Below, piece after piece: positions 16,779-24,895 of a stretch of DNA of 64,000 nt. The stretch is from NCBI GenBank assembly GCA_948330435.1, contig CAOJBY010000007.1:71552-135551 (forward strand). Direction: 5' to 3'. The position numbers were made by a program, and so were the translations under genes. Source of the DNA: an uncultured Lachnoclostridium sp. Lineage in GTDB: Bacteria > Bacillota > Clostridia > Lachnospirales > Lachnospiraceae. The notes under the pieces are model-generated. The model searched no databases. It was not told the DNA's origin and worked only from the letters and a program-made list of their open reading frames with translations. Position 1 is the first letter of the stretch; the number at the start of each line of letters is the position of its first letter.

Positions 16779-18092
16779 ATGTACAAAGAAATATCTCAGG
16801 AAATGACTGATTTTTTGAAGGAATGCCCAACAGCCTTTCATGCAGTGGAAACAATTAGAAAACAACTTGAGAGCAATGGTTATGAGAGATTAAGGGAAAT
16901 TGAGGAATGGTGTCTTAAGCCCGGCGGAAAATATTATGTGACGAGAAACGATTCAAGTATTATCGCATTTGGCATCGGAAGTGAGCTTTCAGATTACAGC
17001 TTTAATATTACAGCATCTCACAGCGATTTTCCTACATTTAAAGTAAAGGAAAATGCAGAGCTTGAGGTAAAGAAAAAGTATATGCAGCTGAACACGGAGG
17101 GCTATGGGGGAATGCTCTGTGCCACGTGGTTTGACCGTCCCCTATCAGTGGCAGGAAGAGTGATTGTGAAGGAAAAGGATCATTTTATCACAAAGCTTGT
17201 GAATGTTGACCATGATTTGGTGATGATACCAAGTATGGCCATTCATATGAATCGATCTGTCAACGATGGTTACGCATATAACAAGCAAGTGGATATGCTC
17301 CCCCTATTTGCCGGAGAGGGAAGTAAAAAGGGTGATTTCAAGAAGCTGATAGCAAAGACGGCGGAGGTCCCGGAGGAAGCTGTCTATGGGAGTGATATTT
17401 ACCTGTATAATCGGGAGGAGCCATCCGTGTGGGGGGCACAGGAGGAATTTATCTCCAGCCAGCATTTGGATGACCTGCAGTGTGCTTTTGCATCATTAAA
17501 GGGATTTTTACAGGGACATCAGGAGAAAAGTGTCAATATATATGCTTGCTTTGACAACGAAGAGGTGGGATCCGGTACGAAACAGGGAGCAGGCTCTACC
17601 TTTTTATATGATATTCTCAGGCGTATTAACATGGGACTTGGAAAAACGGAGGAGGATTATTACCGGGCAGTGGCAGGAAGCTTTATGCTGAGTGCGGACA
17701 ATGCCCATGCGGTGCATCCCAACCATCCGGAAAAAACAGATGTGGAAAACTGTGTATACATGAATGAGGGAATCGTTGTGAAGTCCCATGCAGGACAGAA
17801 GTATACCAGCGATGGGGTGAGTATTGCGTTGTTCCGGGATATTTGCGAGAAAGCGGGGGTTCCAATCCAGTTTTTTGCCAATCGCTCCGACGAGGCAGGA
17901 GGAAGTACCCTTGGCAATATTTCCTCCGCAAAGGTTTCCCTGAACGCCGTAGATATTGGCCTGCCGCAGCTTGCTATGCATTCTGCCTATGAGACGGCAG
18001 GAATAAAGGATACCTGTTATATGATAAAAGCTATGAAGCAGTTTTTCTCCACGCATTTTTGTGAAAGTAACGGAAGTATTTTTTCGGTATAG
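16779..18092 (+). CDS. M18-family aminopeptidase
   Basis: 437 residues. Zinc ligands of family M18 are visible: His in TASHSDFP, Asp in SSQHLDDL, Glu pair in CFDNEEVGSGT, Asp in SADNAHAVHPNHP and a C-terminal His in MHSAYET. These dodecameric peptidases cleave acidic or neutral N-terminal residues in the cytoplasm. It starts 25 bases after the permease gene; pairing with an amino-acid permease and a GntR regulator suggests use of peptides as a nutrient, with the permease exchanging a released amino acid. No clear strong ribosome binding site, but AAAGGA lies about 15 bases upstream. Confidence 0.95.
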   Translation: MYKEISQEMTDFLKECPTAFHAVETIRKQLESNGYERLREIEEWCLKPGGKYYVTRNDSSIIAFGIGSELSDYSFNITASHSDFPTFKVKENAELEVKKKYMQLNTEGYGGMLCATWFDRPLSVAGRVIVKEKDHFITKLVNVDHDLVMIPSMAIHMNRSVNDGYAYNKQVDMLPLFAGEGSKKGDFKKLIAKTAEVPEEAVYGSDIYLYNREEPSVWGAQEEFISSQHLDDLQCAFASLKGFLQGHQEKSVNIYACFDNEEVGSGTKQGAGSTFLYDILRRINMGLGKTEEDYYRAVAGSFMLSADNAHAVHPNHPEKTDVENCVYMNEGIVVKSHAGQKYTSDGVSIALFRDICEKAGVPIQFFANRSDEAGGSTLGNISSAKVSLNAVDIGLPQLAMHSAYETAGIKDTCYMIKAMKQFFSTHFCESNGSIFSV

Positions 18093-18171
18093 ATATTTCC
18101 CTTTTGGATGTAATATGCTAAAATAGCTTTATCACGTTATAACTCTATCAAAGAAAAGAGAAAGTGCTATT

Positions 18172-18840
18172 ATGAGCAAATTAGTATACCAGACGCTGCG
18201 GGAGAATGTTGTAGATGCCATTCGTGAGAAAATACTAAAACGAGAGTTGGAGCCGGGTGTCCGAATTATTGAAAAGGATCTTTCTGAGGAATTCGGTGTG
18301 AGCCGGGGGCCCATAAGGGAGGCCTTAAGGCAGCTTGAGCAGGAAGGCATCATTGAATATACAAGGAATGTAGGCTGCTCCGTAAAAAAGGTGACCATAA
18401 AGGATCTTTTTGAAATCTATCTCCTTCGATCAACCTATGAAGCACTGGCGATGAGATTGTGTGCCGGCAGGATGGAAGAAAAGGATATTGAGGGAATGGA
18501 AAAGGTGTTGGCAAGGATGGACAATTCGGCGATGAACTATGGGGACATCGTCTCATGTGACCATATCTTTCATAAAATAATTGTGGATAAGGCCAAGTCT
18601 GCAAGGCTTTCTAAGGTATGGGCTGATCTTGCCTATGGAAGTGTTGTGGAATACTATATGGGGAATTTTGATGAAAAAGAAATAGCGAAAAGGCAGTATT
18701 CGATTCACAAAGAACTTTTGGATGTATGTAAGAGATCAGAAACGGAGGAGATCTGCAAGGCAATCTCCCACCATTATATGGCCTCGGTTGTCAGGTATAT
18801 GGAAAAAGAAGGAATAAAAGAAGAACAACTTTATTTTTAA
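18172..18840 (+). CDS. GntR-family regulator, FadR/FCD type
   Basis: 222 residues. The N-terminal winged helix (about 8-75) has LSEEFGVSRGPIREALRQLEQEGII, and the C-terminal helical FCD domain has the metal-binding pattern D...H (CDHIFHKII) and later His residues (HKELL, HHYM). Such regulators bind small carboxylates or amino acids. It lies 79 bases after the aminopeptidase gene in the same direction and ends in a terminator, so it probably closes the operon and controls it through the palindrome at 15271. Confidence 0.93.
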   Translation: MSKLVYQTLRENVVDAIREKILKRELEPGVRIIEKDLSEEFGVSRGPIREALRQLEQEGIIEYTRNVGCSVKKVTIKDLFEIYLLRSTYEALAMRLCAGRMEEKDIEGMEKVLARMDNSAMNYGDIVSCDHIFHKIIVDKAKSARLSKVWADLAYGSVVEYYMGNFDEKEIAKRQYSIHKELLDVCKRSETEEICKAISHHYMASVVRYMEKEGIKEEQLYF

Positions 18841-18862
18841 TCACACATGCTGATGCATATTA

Positions 18863-18893
18863 GGAGCAGGCAGAGACTTCTGCCTGCTCTTTG
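18863..18893 (+). terminator. Intrinsic terminator after the GntR gene
   Basis: GAGCAGGCAGA pairs perfectly with TCTGCCTGCTC around GACT, followed by a short TTT. Confidence 0.75.
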
Positions 18894-18918
18894 CAGATCG
18901 TCTTCTTAATCAAAGGGC

Positions 18919-19152
18919 TTATTTTAATAATTCATCATAAGTAGTATTCAGACAATTTCGTATTCCTCGAAGCTGTGAAGCGGAAATATGTTGAATTCCA
19001 CGTTCGATTTTAACCAGAGATTCCCTGGTCATATTAACACCTTGAAGCTGTAAGCGACGCACAAGTTCTGTCTGACCGATCCCGGCTGCCAGACGTATTT
19101 TTCGGATATTACTTCCGATGTTAATTCCTGTCTGCTTTATCTTTTGTTCCAT
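18919..19152 (-). CDS. XRE-family helix-turn-helix regulator
   Basis: 77 residues, a single Cro/CI-type HTH: NIGSNIRKIRLAAGIGQTELVRRLQLQGVNMTRESLVKIERG. I chose the ATG at 19152 (AGAGG nine bases upstream); the ATG at 19203 would include the operator-like sequence at 19172. Two related dyads (GGAC-N8-GTCC) lie just upstream, which suggests autoregulation. The C-terminal tail (LNTTYDELLK) is typical of phage- or plasmid-type regulators in Clostridia. No toxin partner is visible. Confidence 0.85.
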   Translation of the reverse strand: MEQKIKQTGINIGSNIRKIRLAAGIGQTELVRRLQLQGVNMTRESLVKIERGIQHISASQLRGIRNCLNTTYDELLK

Positions 19153-19171
19153 ATAATTGCCTCTTAAAATA

Positions 19172-19187
19172 GGACTGAAACTGGTCC
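19172..19187. promoter_or_regulatory. Operator-like dyad 1 upstream of the XRE gene
   Basis: GGACTGAAACTGGTCC; same GGAC-N8-GTCC plan as the dyad at 19226, 54 bases away. Confidence 0.5.
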
Positions 19188-19225
19188 AATTTTCCTTTAT
19201 CATACCTGTGACGAATGATATAATG

Positions 19226-19241
19226 GGACCAGAACTAGTCC
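19226..19241. promoter_or_regulatory. Operator-like dyad 2 upstream of the XRE gene
   Basis: GGACCAGAACTAGTCC, a near-perfect palindrome matching the dyad at 19172. A plus-strand TATAAT (19219-19224) touches it, so it may also control rightward transcription. Confidence 0.5.
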
Positions 19242-19289
19242 ACTTTTGATGATGGGCAAATATTTGGAATGATAGCAGTTTTAGACTAA

Positions 19290-19451
19290 TTAGTTCAAAA
19301 CACCGTGATTTTGTTCGTGCTGTGCGATGGCCTGGCGAATCAGATAGAGGATTTCCCCATTTATGGAACGTCCTTCAAATTCTGAAAGGCTTTTCAGCTT
19401 TTTGTGTGTCTCTGAATCAATGCGTAATCCCAAATGTTTATCTTTTTCCAT
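19290..19451 (-). CDS. Arc-type ribbon-helix-helix protein
   Basis: A 53-residue gene. The sequence begins MEKDKHLGLRIDSETHKKLK, and continues SLSEFEGRSINGEILYLIRQ, then AIAQHEQNHGVLN. The beta strand HLGLRID followed by two helices and GRSINGEI is the classic Arc/CopG ribbon-helix-helix fold, which binds DNA as a dimer of dimers. GGAG lies six bases upstream of the ATG. The divergent region to its right contains repeated AAGTWC half sites that could be its operator. It may be an orphan antitoxin or autoregulator; no toxin gene is adjacent. Confidence 0.8.
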   Translation of the reverse strand: MEKDKHLGLRIDSETHKKLKSLSEFEGRSINGEILYLIRQAIAQHEQNHGVLN

Positions 19452-19464
19452 AGTACTCCTTTAT

Positions 19465-19555
19465 ACTTATATTAAGTTCAAAATAAGTTCCAAATATAAG
19501 TACATTTTAAGTACAGTTGTATGTGAAATGTTCAAAATGGACTTGAAATAAGTAC
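19465..19555. repeat. Array of AAGTWC half sites between RHH gene and CxxC membrane protein gene
   Basis: AAGTTC at 19474 and 19485 and AAGTAC at 19498, 19509 and 19550, with inverted relatives at 19465 and 19540. The first four are 11, 13 and 11 bases apart, about one helical turn, as expected for ribbon-helix-helix operators. Confidence 0.5.
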
Positions 19556-19589
19556 ATATTTTTTGGGGAAAGAGAGAAAGGAGATTGTT

Positions 19590-20297
19590 ATGAAAAAGAG
19601 AGAGCCGAACTATTATCAAATCAGGAAATGTGTGTTTTGGTGGATGATTGGAGTCTTCATAAGCCTTATAGGAGTTGTGTATTTTAAGGAGGATTTACGT
19701 GATTGGTGGATTTGCAGTAGGGGAAAGGAAATAGTTACTTTTGAGGGGATGGAGTCAGAGCTGGAAAATAAAGAGGACTGTTTTTTATGTGGCCACAGTA
19801 GTCAAAGCCTGAAAGAGCGATTTGGAACATTCGATGGCGTGGGTGTGATTTCTTTGAACGATTGGTATGTTTTGGAATTTCCCTGGAAAGGTTTTGGCAG
19901 AGAAGACCCGGAGGATACAGGGGACTGGAATTTGTCTACTACTTTCGGAAATACAGGGGAGATTATTTACTGTTCCAAATGTAATTCCATAAGAGGAATG
20001 GCCTCCATAGATATCACCTTGCCAGGTGATTATGGCTTAAATCCGACAATTATTCAGAATAATCTATGTCAGGAGTGTTTGGATAGGATCGGAAAATCTC
20101 TACAATATAACAAATGGAAGAACGAGAAGAAAGAAGTGGTTCCCCTGTGTCTGGTAGACTTAAAAACCCTGGAAATCTATTCTTTACAAGACTGGCACAG
20201 GGGCTGTGCCATACGGGACTATTGGATTGAAATAGAGCCAGAGAAAGAGAAGATGAGGATAGAATTGTTTTCTCTTCCCACTGTCGATATGGGTTAA
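19590..20297 (+). CDS. Orphan membrane protein with three CxxC motifs
   Basis: 235 residues, not recognised. One membrane segment lies at about residues 14-34 after a basic start. Three cysteine pairs follow: CFLC near residue 71, CSKC near 137 and CQEC near 165, which could bind zinc or form disulfides. The remainder is rich in charged and aromatic residues. I chose the ATG at 19590 with AAAGGAG eight bases upstream. Low GC compared with the neighbouring housekeeping genes suggests recent acquisition. It lies downstream of the AAGTWC array. Confidence 0.7.
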   Translation: MKKREPNYYQIRKCVFWWMIGVFISLIGVVYFKEDLRDWWICSRGKEIVTFEGMESELENKEDCFLCGHSSQSLKERFGTFDGVGVISLNDWYVLEFPWKGFGREDPEDTGDWNLSTTFGNTGEIIYCSKCNSIRGMASIDITLPGDYGLNPTIIQNNLCQECLDRIGKSLQYNKWKNEKKEVVPLCLVDLKTLEIYSLQDWHRGCAIRDYWIEIEPEKEKMRIELFSLPTVDMG

Positions 20298-20342
20298 ATA
20301 TATACTATTCCATATTTTTCTATTTTCATATAAAATGTTGTT

Positions 20343-20603
20343 ATGGAAATTAGTAATTCAGATAATCTTAGTAATAACACCATGCAAACACTTGCTTTTT
20401 TGCTTAAGTATAAAAAGAAATATCCTAATCAATTAGTGATTAGATTAAACGATCATGTACCGGCATTTGGAATATTTGCAACTTATAAAAATTCAAGTCC
20501 CAGAAAGATACAGGTAAACTTTTTTTCCAAAAAAGTTCCATACGATAAACGGTTGGCAATTTCATTAGAACAGTCCACTGAAAAAATTATTGAACATAAA
20601 TAA
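20343..20603 (+). CDS. Small hypothetical protein
   Basis: 86 residues, not recognised and lacking a clear ribosome binding site. The composition is plausible for a soluble protein (LAFLLKYKKKYPNQLVIRLNDHVPAFGIFATYK). It lies in the AT-rich stretch between the CxxC protein and the glycosidase. It could be a gene remnant. Confidence 0.35.
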   Translation: MEISNSDNLSNNTMQTLAFLLKYKKKYPNQLVIRLNDHVPAFGIFATYKNSSPRKIQVNFFSKKVPYDKRLAISLEQSTEKIIEHK

Positions 20604-20653
20604 TATTGCAATTGAAAGTTTCAGATTGGATCTGTTGATAAATTAGGGGGAAA

Positions 20654-21961
20654 ATGAAAAGACATAGAAGAAAGGGATATAAGAGAAGAGGGAGACTGCT
20701 TTGGAAGCTGCAGGTGGGATTGATACTTATGGGGCTGGCAGGAATCAGCGTGTTCTTGTGGCAGAATTCATTGACAAGGGCAGAACTTTCCAAAATCCGG
20801 GAACCGCTGGGGGAGTATTTAAAATCACAGGAGCCGGGGTGGGAACCAGAGTTCGCAGAGACGGAACAGGAAATGGAACCTAGAGAATCAAAGCCCACAG
20901 AAGAAGAACTTTTTGAGCAAGAGATTGAGGCGTTTCTGGAAGAAATGACTTTAGAAGAGAAAATCTATCAAATGTTCATTATTACACCAGAGCAGTTGAC
21001 TGGAACGTCGCCTGTTACCGCAGCGGGAGAAACGACAAAAAATAAGTTAAAAGAGCACCCGGTGGGCGGTCTTATTTATTTTGCCCAGAATCTGATATCA
21101 GAGGAACAGACGAAAGAAATGCTGGCAAATACTATGGAGTTTGCAGAAGAAATAGAGGATCTGCCCATATTTCTCTGTGTTGACGAAGAGGGAGGCCGTG
21201 TGGCCCGGGTAGGGAAAAATCCGGCTTTTCAAGTAGAACAAATTCAGCCTATGGGCCAGATAACAGATGAAGAAGAAGCATATCGGATTGGGACGGTCAT
21301 AGGGGGATATCTTCGGGAACTGGGATTTAATGTAGACTTTGCACCGGATGCAGATGTGATAACAAATGAAAAGAATACAGCTATAGGAGACCGTTCGTTT
21401 GGAAGTGATCCTCAGATAGTGACACATCTGGCAATTGCCGTGTCCAATGGTTTGCATGCAGAGGGCATTATGAGTACTTTTAAGCATTTTCCCGGCCATG
21501 GAGCAACGGAAGCAGATACCCATCAGGGATATGCCTATGGAAAACGAACCTATGAAGAACTGATGGTCTCAGAGTTGGTTCCCTTTGCGGCAGCAAATGA
21601 AAATGGTGTGGATATGATTATGGTTGCTCATATTTCCTTTCCGGATTTGCTTGGAGATGATACCCCATCTTCTCTGTCCTATCAAATGATAACAGAGGTT
21701 TTGCGAGGTGAATTGGAATATGATGGACTGGTGGTTACAGATGCATTAAATATGGGTGCAATAGCGGAGAATTACAGTTCAGATGAAGCGGCAGTAAAGG
21801 CTGTGGAGGCAGGCGTGGACCTTCTCCTTATGCCAAAAGATTTTACCTTGGCTTATGAGGGAATCATGGGTGCGGTCTTAGATGGGAGGATAAGCGAGGA
21901 ACGTATCAATGAGTCTGTGGGCAGAATTTTGCGAAAAAAACTTGAATTTGTAGCAAAATAA
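20654..21961 (+). CDS. Glycoside hydrolase family 3, NagZ-like beta-N-acetylhexosaminidase
   Basis: 435 residues. An N-terminal signal anchor (about residues 17-36) puts the enzyme outside the cell. After an acidic linker the GH3 barrel starts at about residue 95 (MTLEEKIYQMFI). Characteristic NagZ motifs are KHFPGHGATEADTHQGY, with the catalytic His-Asp dyad loop, and VVTDALNMGAI with the nucleophile Asp. NagZ enzymes remove GlcNAc from muropeptides. The anchored form suggests a role in cell-wall recycling at the surface, as in Bacillus. No operon partner. Confidence 0.92.
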   Translation: MKRHRRKGYKRRGRLLWKLQVGLILMGLAGISVFLWQNSLTRAELSKIREPLGEYLKSQEPGWEPEFAETEQEMEPRESKPTEEELFEQEIEAFLEEMTLEEKIYQMFIITPEQLTGTSPVTAAGETTKNKLKEHPVGGLIYFAQNLISEEQTKEMLANTMEFAEEIEDLPIFLCVDEEGGRVARVGKNPAFQVEQIQPMGQITDEEEAYRIGTVIGGYLRELGFNVDFAPDADVITNEKNTAIGDRSFGSDPQIVTHLAIAVSNGLHAEGIMSTFKHFPGHGATEADTHQGYAYGKRTYEELMVSELVPFAAANENGVDMIMVAHISFPDLLGDDTPSSLSYQMITEVLRGELEYDGLVVTDALNMGAIAENYSSDEAAVKAVEAGVDLLLMPKDFTLAYEGIMGAVLDGRISEERINESVGRILRKKLEFVAK

Positions 21962-22044
21962 CCAAAAAGCCAATAGCAGTTATCGGCTAAATGTAACAAA
22001 AAAGGAAAAACAAGAAAAATTTGTTAGAAATTTTCTTTTTTTTC

Positions 22045-22053
22045 TGTTATAAT
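22045..22053 (+). promoter_or_regulatory. Extended -10 promoter of the CarD gene
   Basis: TGTTATAAT is an extended -10 box; no good -35 box is seen 17 bases upstream. It would give an RNA leader of about 75 bases. Confidence 0.45.
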
Positions 22054-22075
22054 AAAAACAGAGGTTATAAAACGC

Positions 22076-22113
22076 AAACCGCTTCGCTGTGTTTATGACA
22101 GCAGGCGGTTTTT
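22076..22113 (+). terminator. Terminator-like hairpin in the leader of the CarD gene
   Basis: AAACCGC pairs with GCGGTTT and an inner GCTGT pairs with ACAGC; TTTTT follows. It lies between the promoter and the start codon and could attenuate expression, or it could terminate read-through from upstream. Confidence 0.55.
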
Positions 22114-22137
22114 CATTTTGATAAGTGAGGAATGCCT

Positions 22138-22641
22138 ATGTTTGAGAAAGGAAGGTACATTGTTTACGGAACTACGGGTGTATGTGAGATTGAAGATATC
22201 ACTTCACCAGATATCAAAGGAGTGCCAGAAGATCGGCTTTACTATGTGTTGAATCCCTGTTTTAAAAAGGGAAATCGGATATTTACCCCTGTAGATAATG
22301 AGAAAGTAGTAATTCGTGCAGTTATGACGGAGGAAGAAGCATCTTCCCTGGTAGATGCGATTCCCTCCATCGAAGAACTCTGGGAAAAGGATGACAAGGT
22401 GCGGGAACTGCGTTACAAGGAGGCCATCAGAAGCTGCAATCCCAGGGAGTGGATTCAGATTATTAAGACCTCTTACTTAAGGAGAGAGCAGCGCAGAGCA
22501 CAGGGAAAGAAAGCCACCACGGTAGATGAGCGTTACTTTAAAGCGGCCGAGGATCATTTGTATGCGGAATTATCGATTGCCCTTAAGATGCCAAAGGAAG
22601 AAGTAAAAGATTATATCCAGGCCCGGCTGGAAAAGAAGTAG
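22138..22641 (+). CDS. CarD family transcriptional regulator
   Basis: 167 residues. The N-terminal Tudor-like domain (FEKGRYIVYGTTGVCEIEDI, YYVLNPCF) is the RNA-polymerase-binding module shared with TRCF, and the helical C-terminal domain binds promoter DNA. CarD proteins contact the polymerase beta subunit and stabilise open complexes at housekeeping promoters. The ATG at 22138 is preferred, with GAGG seven bases upstream, over the ATG at 22132, which is too close to it. Monocistronic, ending in a strong terminator. Confidence 0.9.
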   Translation: MFEKGRYIVYGTTGVCEIEDITSPDIKGVPEDRLYYVLNPCFKKGNRIFTPVDNEKVVIRAVMTEEEASSLVDAIPSIEELWEKDDKVRELRYKEAIRSCNPREWIQIIKTSYLRREQRRAQGKKATTVDERYFKAAEDHLYAELSIALKMPKEEVKDYIQARLEKK

Positions 22642-22673
22642 CAAGCAGGAAGTTTTATCTTTAAATTTAGAGA

Positions 22674-22722
22674 AAAAAGACCAGTATTTGGCGAAAGGTT
22701 AGCCATTTACTGGTCTCTTTTT
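22674..22722 (+). terminator. Bidirectional terminator after the CarD gene
   Basis: AGACCAGTA pairs with TACTGGTCT, with an inner GGC stem, followed by CTTTTT; the other strand also ends in T's and can serve the DUF1292 gene. Confidence 0.85.
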
Positions 22723-22736
22723 AAATGCGGTACGAA

Positions 22737-23093
22737 TTACTGTAGCCCATCCTCCCCCACTAACTCATCATATTCCGCTGCATCCAGCATCTCATCAAAA
22801 GCATCTGCCACAGCCTCATACTCCTCGTCGTCCTCAATATTCTCAAGTACCGGAGATCCCTGGCTGTTATCGTACCGGTAAATATACACTTCGCCATCTT
22901 CATTATCCCCATTTTCATCCAAAGGAAGAAGAGCAATATAGTCTTGTCCGTTTACTGGAAAAATTGTCAGAATCGCACATTCTACCTGCTCGTCATTATC
23001 CAGAGTTAAAGTCACCGTAATATTCCCGTCACAAGAATCACAATTTCCATTGCAGGAAGTTGTATCGCATTTATTGTCCATTCCCATCTTCAT
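22737..23093 (-). CDS. DUF1292 family protein with Cys-rich N-terminus
   Basis: 118 residues, strongly acidic. The core (ITVTLTLDNDEQVECAILTIFPVNGQDYIALLPLDENGDNEDGEVYIYRY) is the DUF1292 fold, a small beta domain of unknown function found across Firmicutes. Here it is preceded by a short Cys-rich head (CDTTSCNGNCDSCDGN) with four cysteines that could hold a metal. A GGTATG site is weak; AGCGAGGTATG precedes the start. No operon partner. Confidence 0.85.
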   Translation of the reverse strand: MKMGMDNKCDTTSCNGNCDSCDGNITVTLTLDNDEQVECAILTIFPVNGQDYIALLPLDENGDNEDGEVYIYRYDNSQGSPVLENIEDDEEYEAVADAFDEMLDAAEYDELVGEDGLQ

Positions 23094-23340
23094 ACCTCGC
23101 TTTATCCAAATATATAGTTACAGATCCGGCGGCAATTCCCGTCTTTTATATCAGTGAATCACGACCATGCCCTTACTCTACCAGAAGGCCGGAGGAAAAG
23201 CAAGGTCAAATTTGGAATTGACGATTGTGTACAAAAAAGTCGCTTTTTTATAATTTTTTTTACGAAAATTATAAATACAGACGGAAAATTGAAAGCTATA
23301 ATAAAATCAATGAGAAAAAATGCACAAAGAAGGTGAGAAG

Positions 23341-24849
23341 ATGGGGAAAGTTCTTTTGGAAATGAAGCATATCAGTAAGAGCTTTGGAGCCGTGCGGGCC
23401 TTAAAGGACGTTTCCATAGATTTGCACGAGGGAGAGGCGCTTGCCCTGATGGGTGAGAACGGTGCCGGGAAGTCTACGCTGATGAACATCTTAAGCGGTT
23501 CCCTGCTTCCCCAGGAGGGCGAAATCTATGTGGATGGCCAAAGGGTGAACGTGACAGACCCGGTGACGGCGAAAAAGCATGGAATTGCCAAGATTCATCA
23601 GGAGCTTCAGGTGGTTCCGGAACTTAATGTGGCTGAGAATATCTTCCTTGGCCGCTGGTTTAAAAAGAAGCTTCCGATTGTGGACTTCCAGAGCATGATG
23701 GCAGAGACACAGAAGTATCTGGATATGTTGGAACTGGATGTGAAGCCTACGCAGCAGGTAAAGGATCTGCGTATCGGCGAGCAGCAACTGGTGGAGATTG
23801 CCAAGGCCCTTTCACTGAATGCAAAGATTCTGGTTATGGATGAACCAACCTCCGCTATCAGCGAAAAAGAAGCGGAAAAGCTTTTTACCATTATCCGCAG
23901 GCTTCGAAGCGAGGGACGGGGAATCATCTATATTACGCACCGGATGGAAGAGATCTTCAAGATTGCCGACCGTCTGACGGTTATGCGGGACGGTGCATAC
24001 ATAGGCACGGTCAATGCGGCCGAGACCAGCACGGATGAGATTATCAGGATGATGGTAGGCCGTGACGTGAGTGAGCAGTATCCAAAGGATCCCACAGAAA
24101 AGGGCGATGTGGCCTTTGAAGTAAAGAATCTTACCTATACGCCTCCGGAAGGGAGTTTCCGCCGTTCCTTGAAGAACATTTCCCTTCAGGTGCGTCATGG
24201 AGAAGTTTTAGGCATAGCGGGACTGGCAGGAGCCGGAAGAACGGAATTCTTTGAGTGTGTGGCAGGGGTTCATGCAAAAGAAGTTACGGGAGAGATCTAT
24301 ATCGAAGGAAAGCCGGTTGTGATCCGTAAGCCCGAGGATGCCATCCGGGCAGGGATTTCCTTTGCCACAGAGGATCGGAAAGGAAGCGGACTGGTATTGC
24401 AGCGATCCATAGGAGAGAATATTTCGCTTCCCCTTTTGAAGCAGTTCAGCAAGTTTTTGTTTATGGATGTGAAGAATGAAGGAAAAGCCTGGGAGGAGCA
24501 GATAGAGGCTCTTAAGGTAAAGGCTCCCGGAAGCAAGACACTGGCAAGTTCCCTGTCTGGCGGCAATCAGCAAAAGGTCATTCTGGCCCGCTGGCTGCTT
24601 ACGAAGCCCAAACTGTTGCTTTTGGATGAACCCACCAGAGGTATTGATGTGGGTGCCAAGGCGGAGATTTACCAGCTTATTAATAACTTGGCGAAGACAG
24701 GTATGGCGATCATCGTGGTATCCTCGGAACTGCCGGAGGTAATCGGAATTTCGGACAGGATTGTTACTTTCTGTGAGGGTGAACTGACCGGAGAATTTGA
24801 GCAGAGGGAAGCGACCCAGGAAAAGCTGCTTCACAGTGCTACAAAATAA
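23341..24849 (+). CDS. Sugar ABC transporter ATP-binding protein (RbsA/MglA type)
   Basis: 502 residues with two ABC domains, as in ribose and galactose importers. Domain 1 has Walker A GENGAGKST, signature LRIGEQQLVEIAKAL and Walker B LVMDEPTSAI. Domain 2 has a degenerate Walker A (GLAGAGRTEF), signature LSGGNQQKVILARWL and Walker B LLLDEPTRGIDVG; loss of function in the second site is normal for this family. I chose the ATG at 23341 (GGTGAG upstream) over 23320. It is first of a six-gene sugar uptake and sensing block reaching 31181. Confidence 0.96.
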   Translation: MGKVLLEMKHISKSFGAVRALKDVSIDLHEGEALALMGENGAGKSTLMNILSGSLLPQEGEIYVDGQRVNVTDPVTAKKHGIAKIHQELQVVPELNVAENIFLGRWFKKKLPIVDFQSMMAETQKYLDMLELDVKPTQQVKDLRIGEQQLVEIAKALSLNAKILVMDEPTSAISEKEAEKLFTIIRRLRSEGRGIIYITHRMEEIFKIADRLTVMRDGAYIGTVNAAETSTDEIIRMMVGRDVSEQYPKDPTEKGDVAFEVKNLTYTPPEGSFRRSLKNISLQVRHGEVLGIAGLAGAGRTEFFECVAGVHAKEVTGEIYIEGKPVVIRKPEDAIRAGISFATEDRKGSGLVLQRSIGENISLPLLKQFSKFLFMDVKNEGKAWEEQIEALKVKAPGSKTLASSLSGGNQQKVILARWLLTKPKLLLLDEPTRGIDVGAKAEIYQLINNLAKTGMAIIVVSSELPEVIGISDRIVTFCEGELTGEFEQREATQEKLLHSATK

Positions 24850-24895
24850 TGTGCAGGGTGGAAAAATGGAACTATCAAAATAGGGAGAGGCAGAA

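Noticed and set aside
24300..24840. Long minus-strand frames opposite the ABC ATPase gene
   Set aside because: Shadows of a well-conserved gene; no start signals or recognisable domains.
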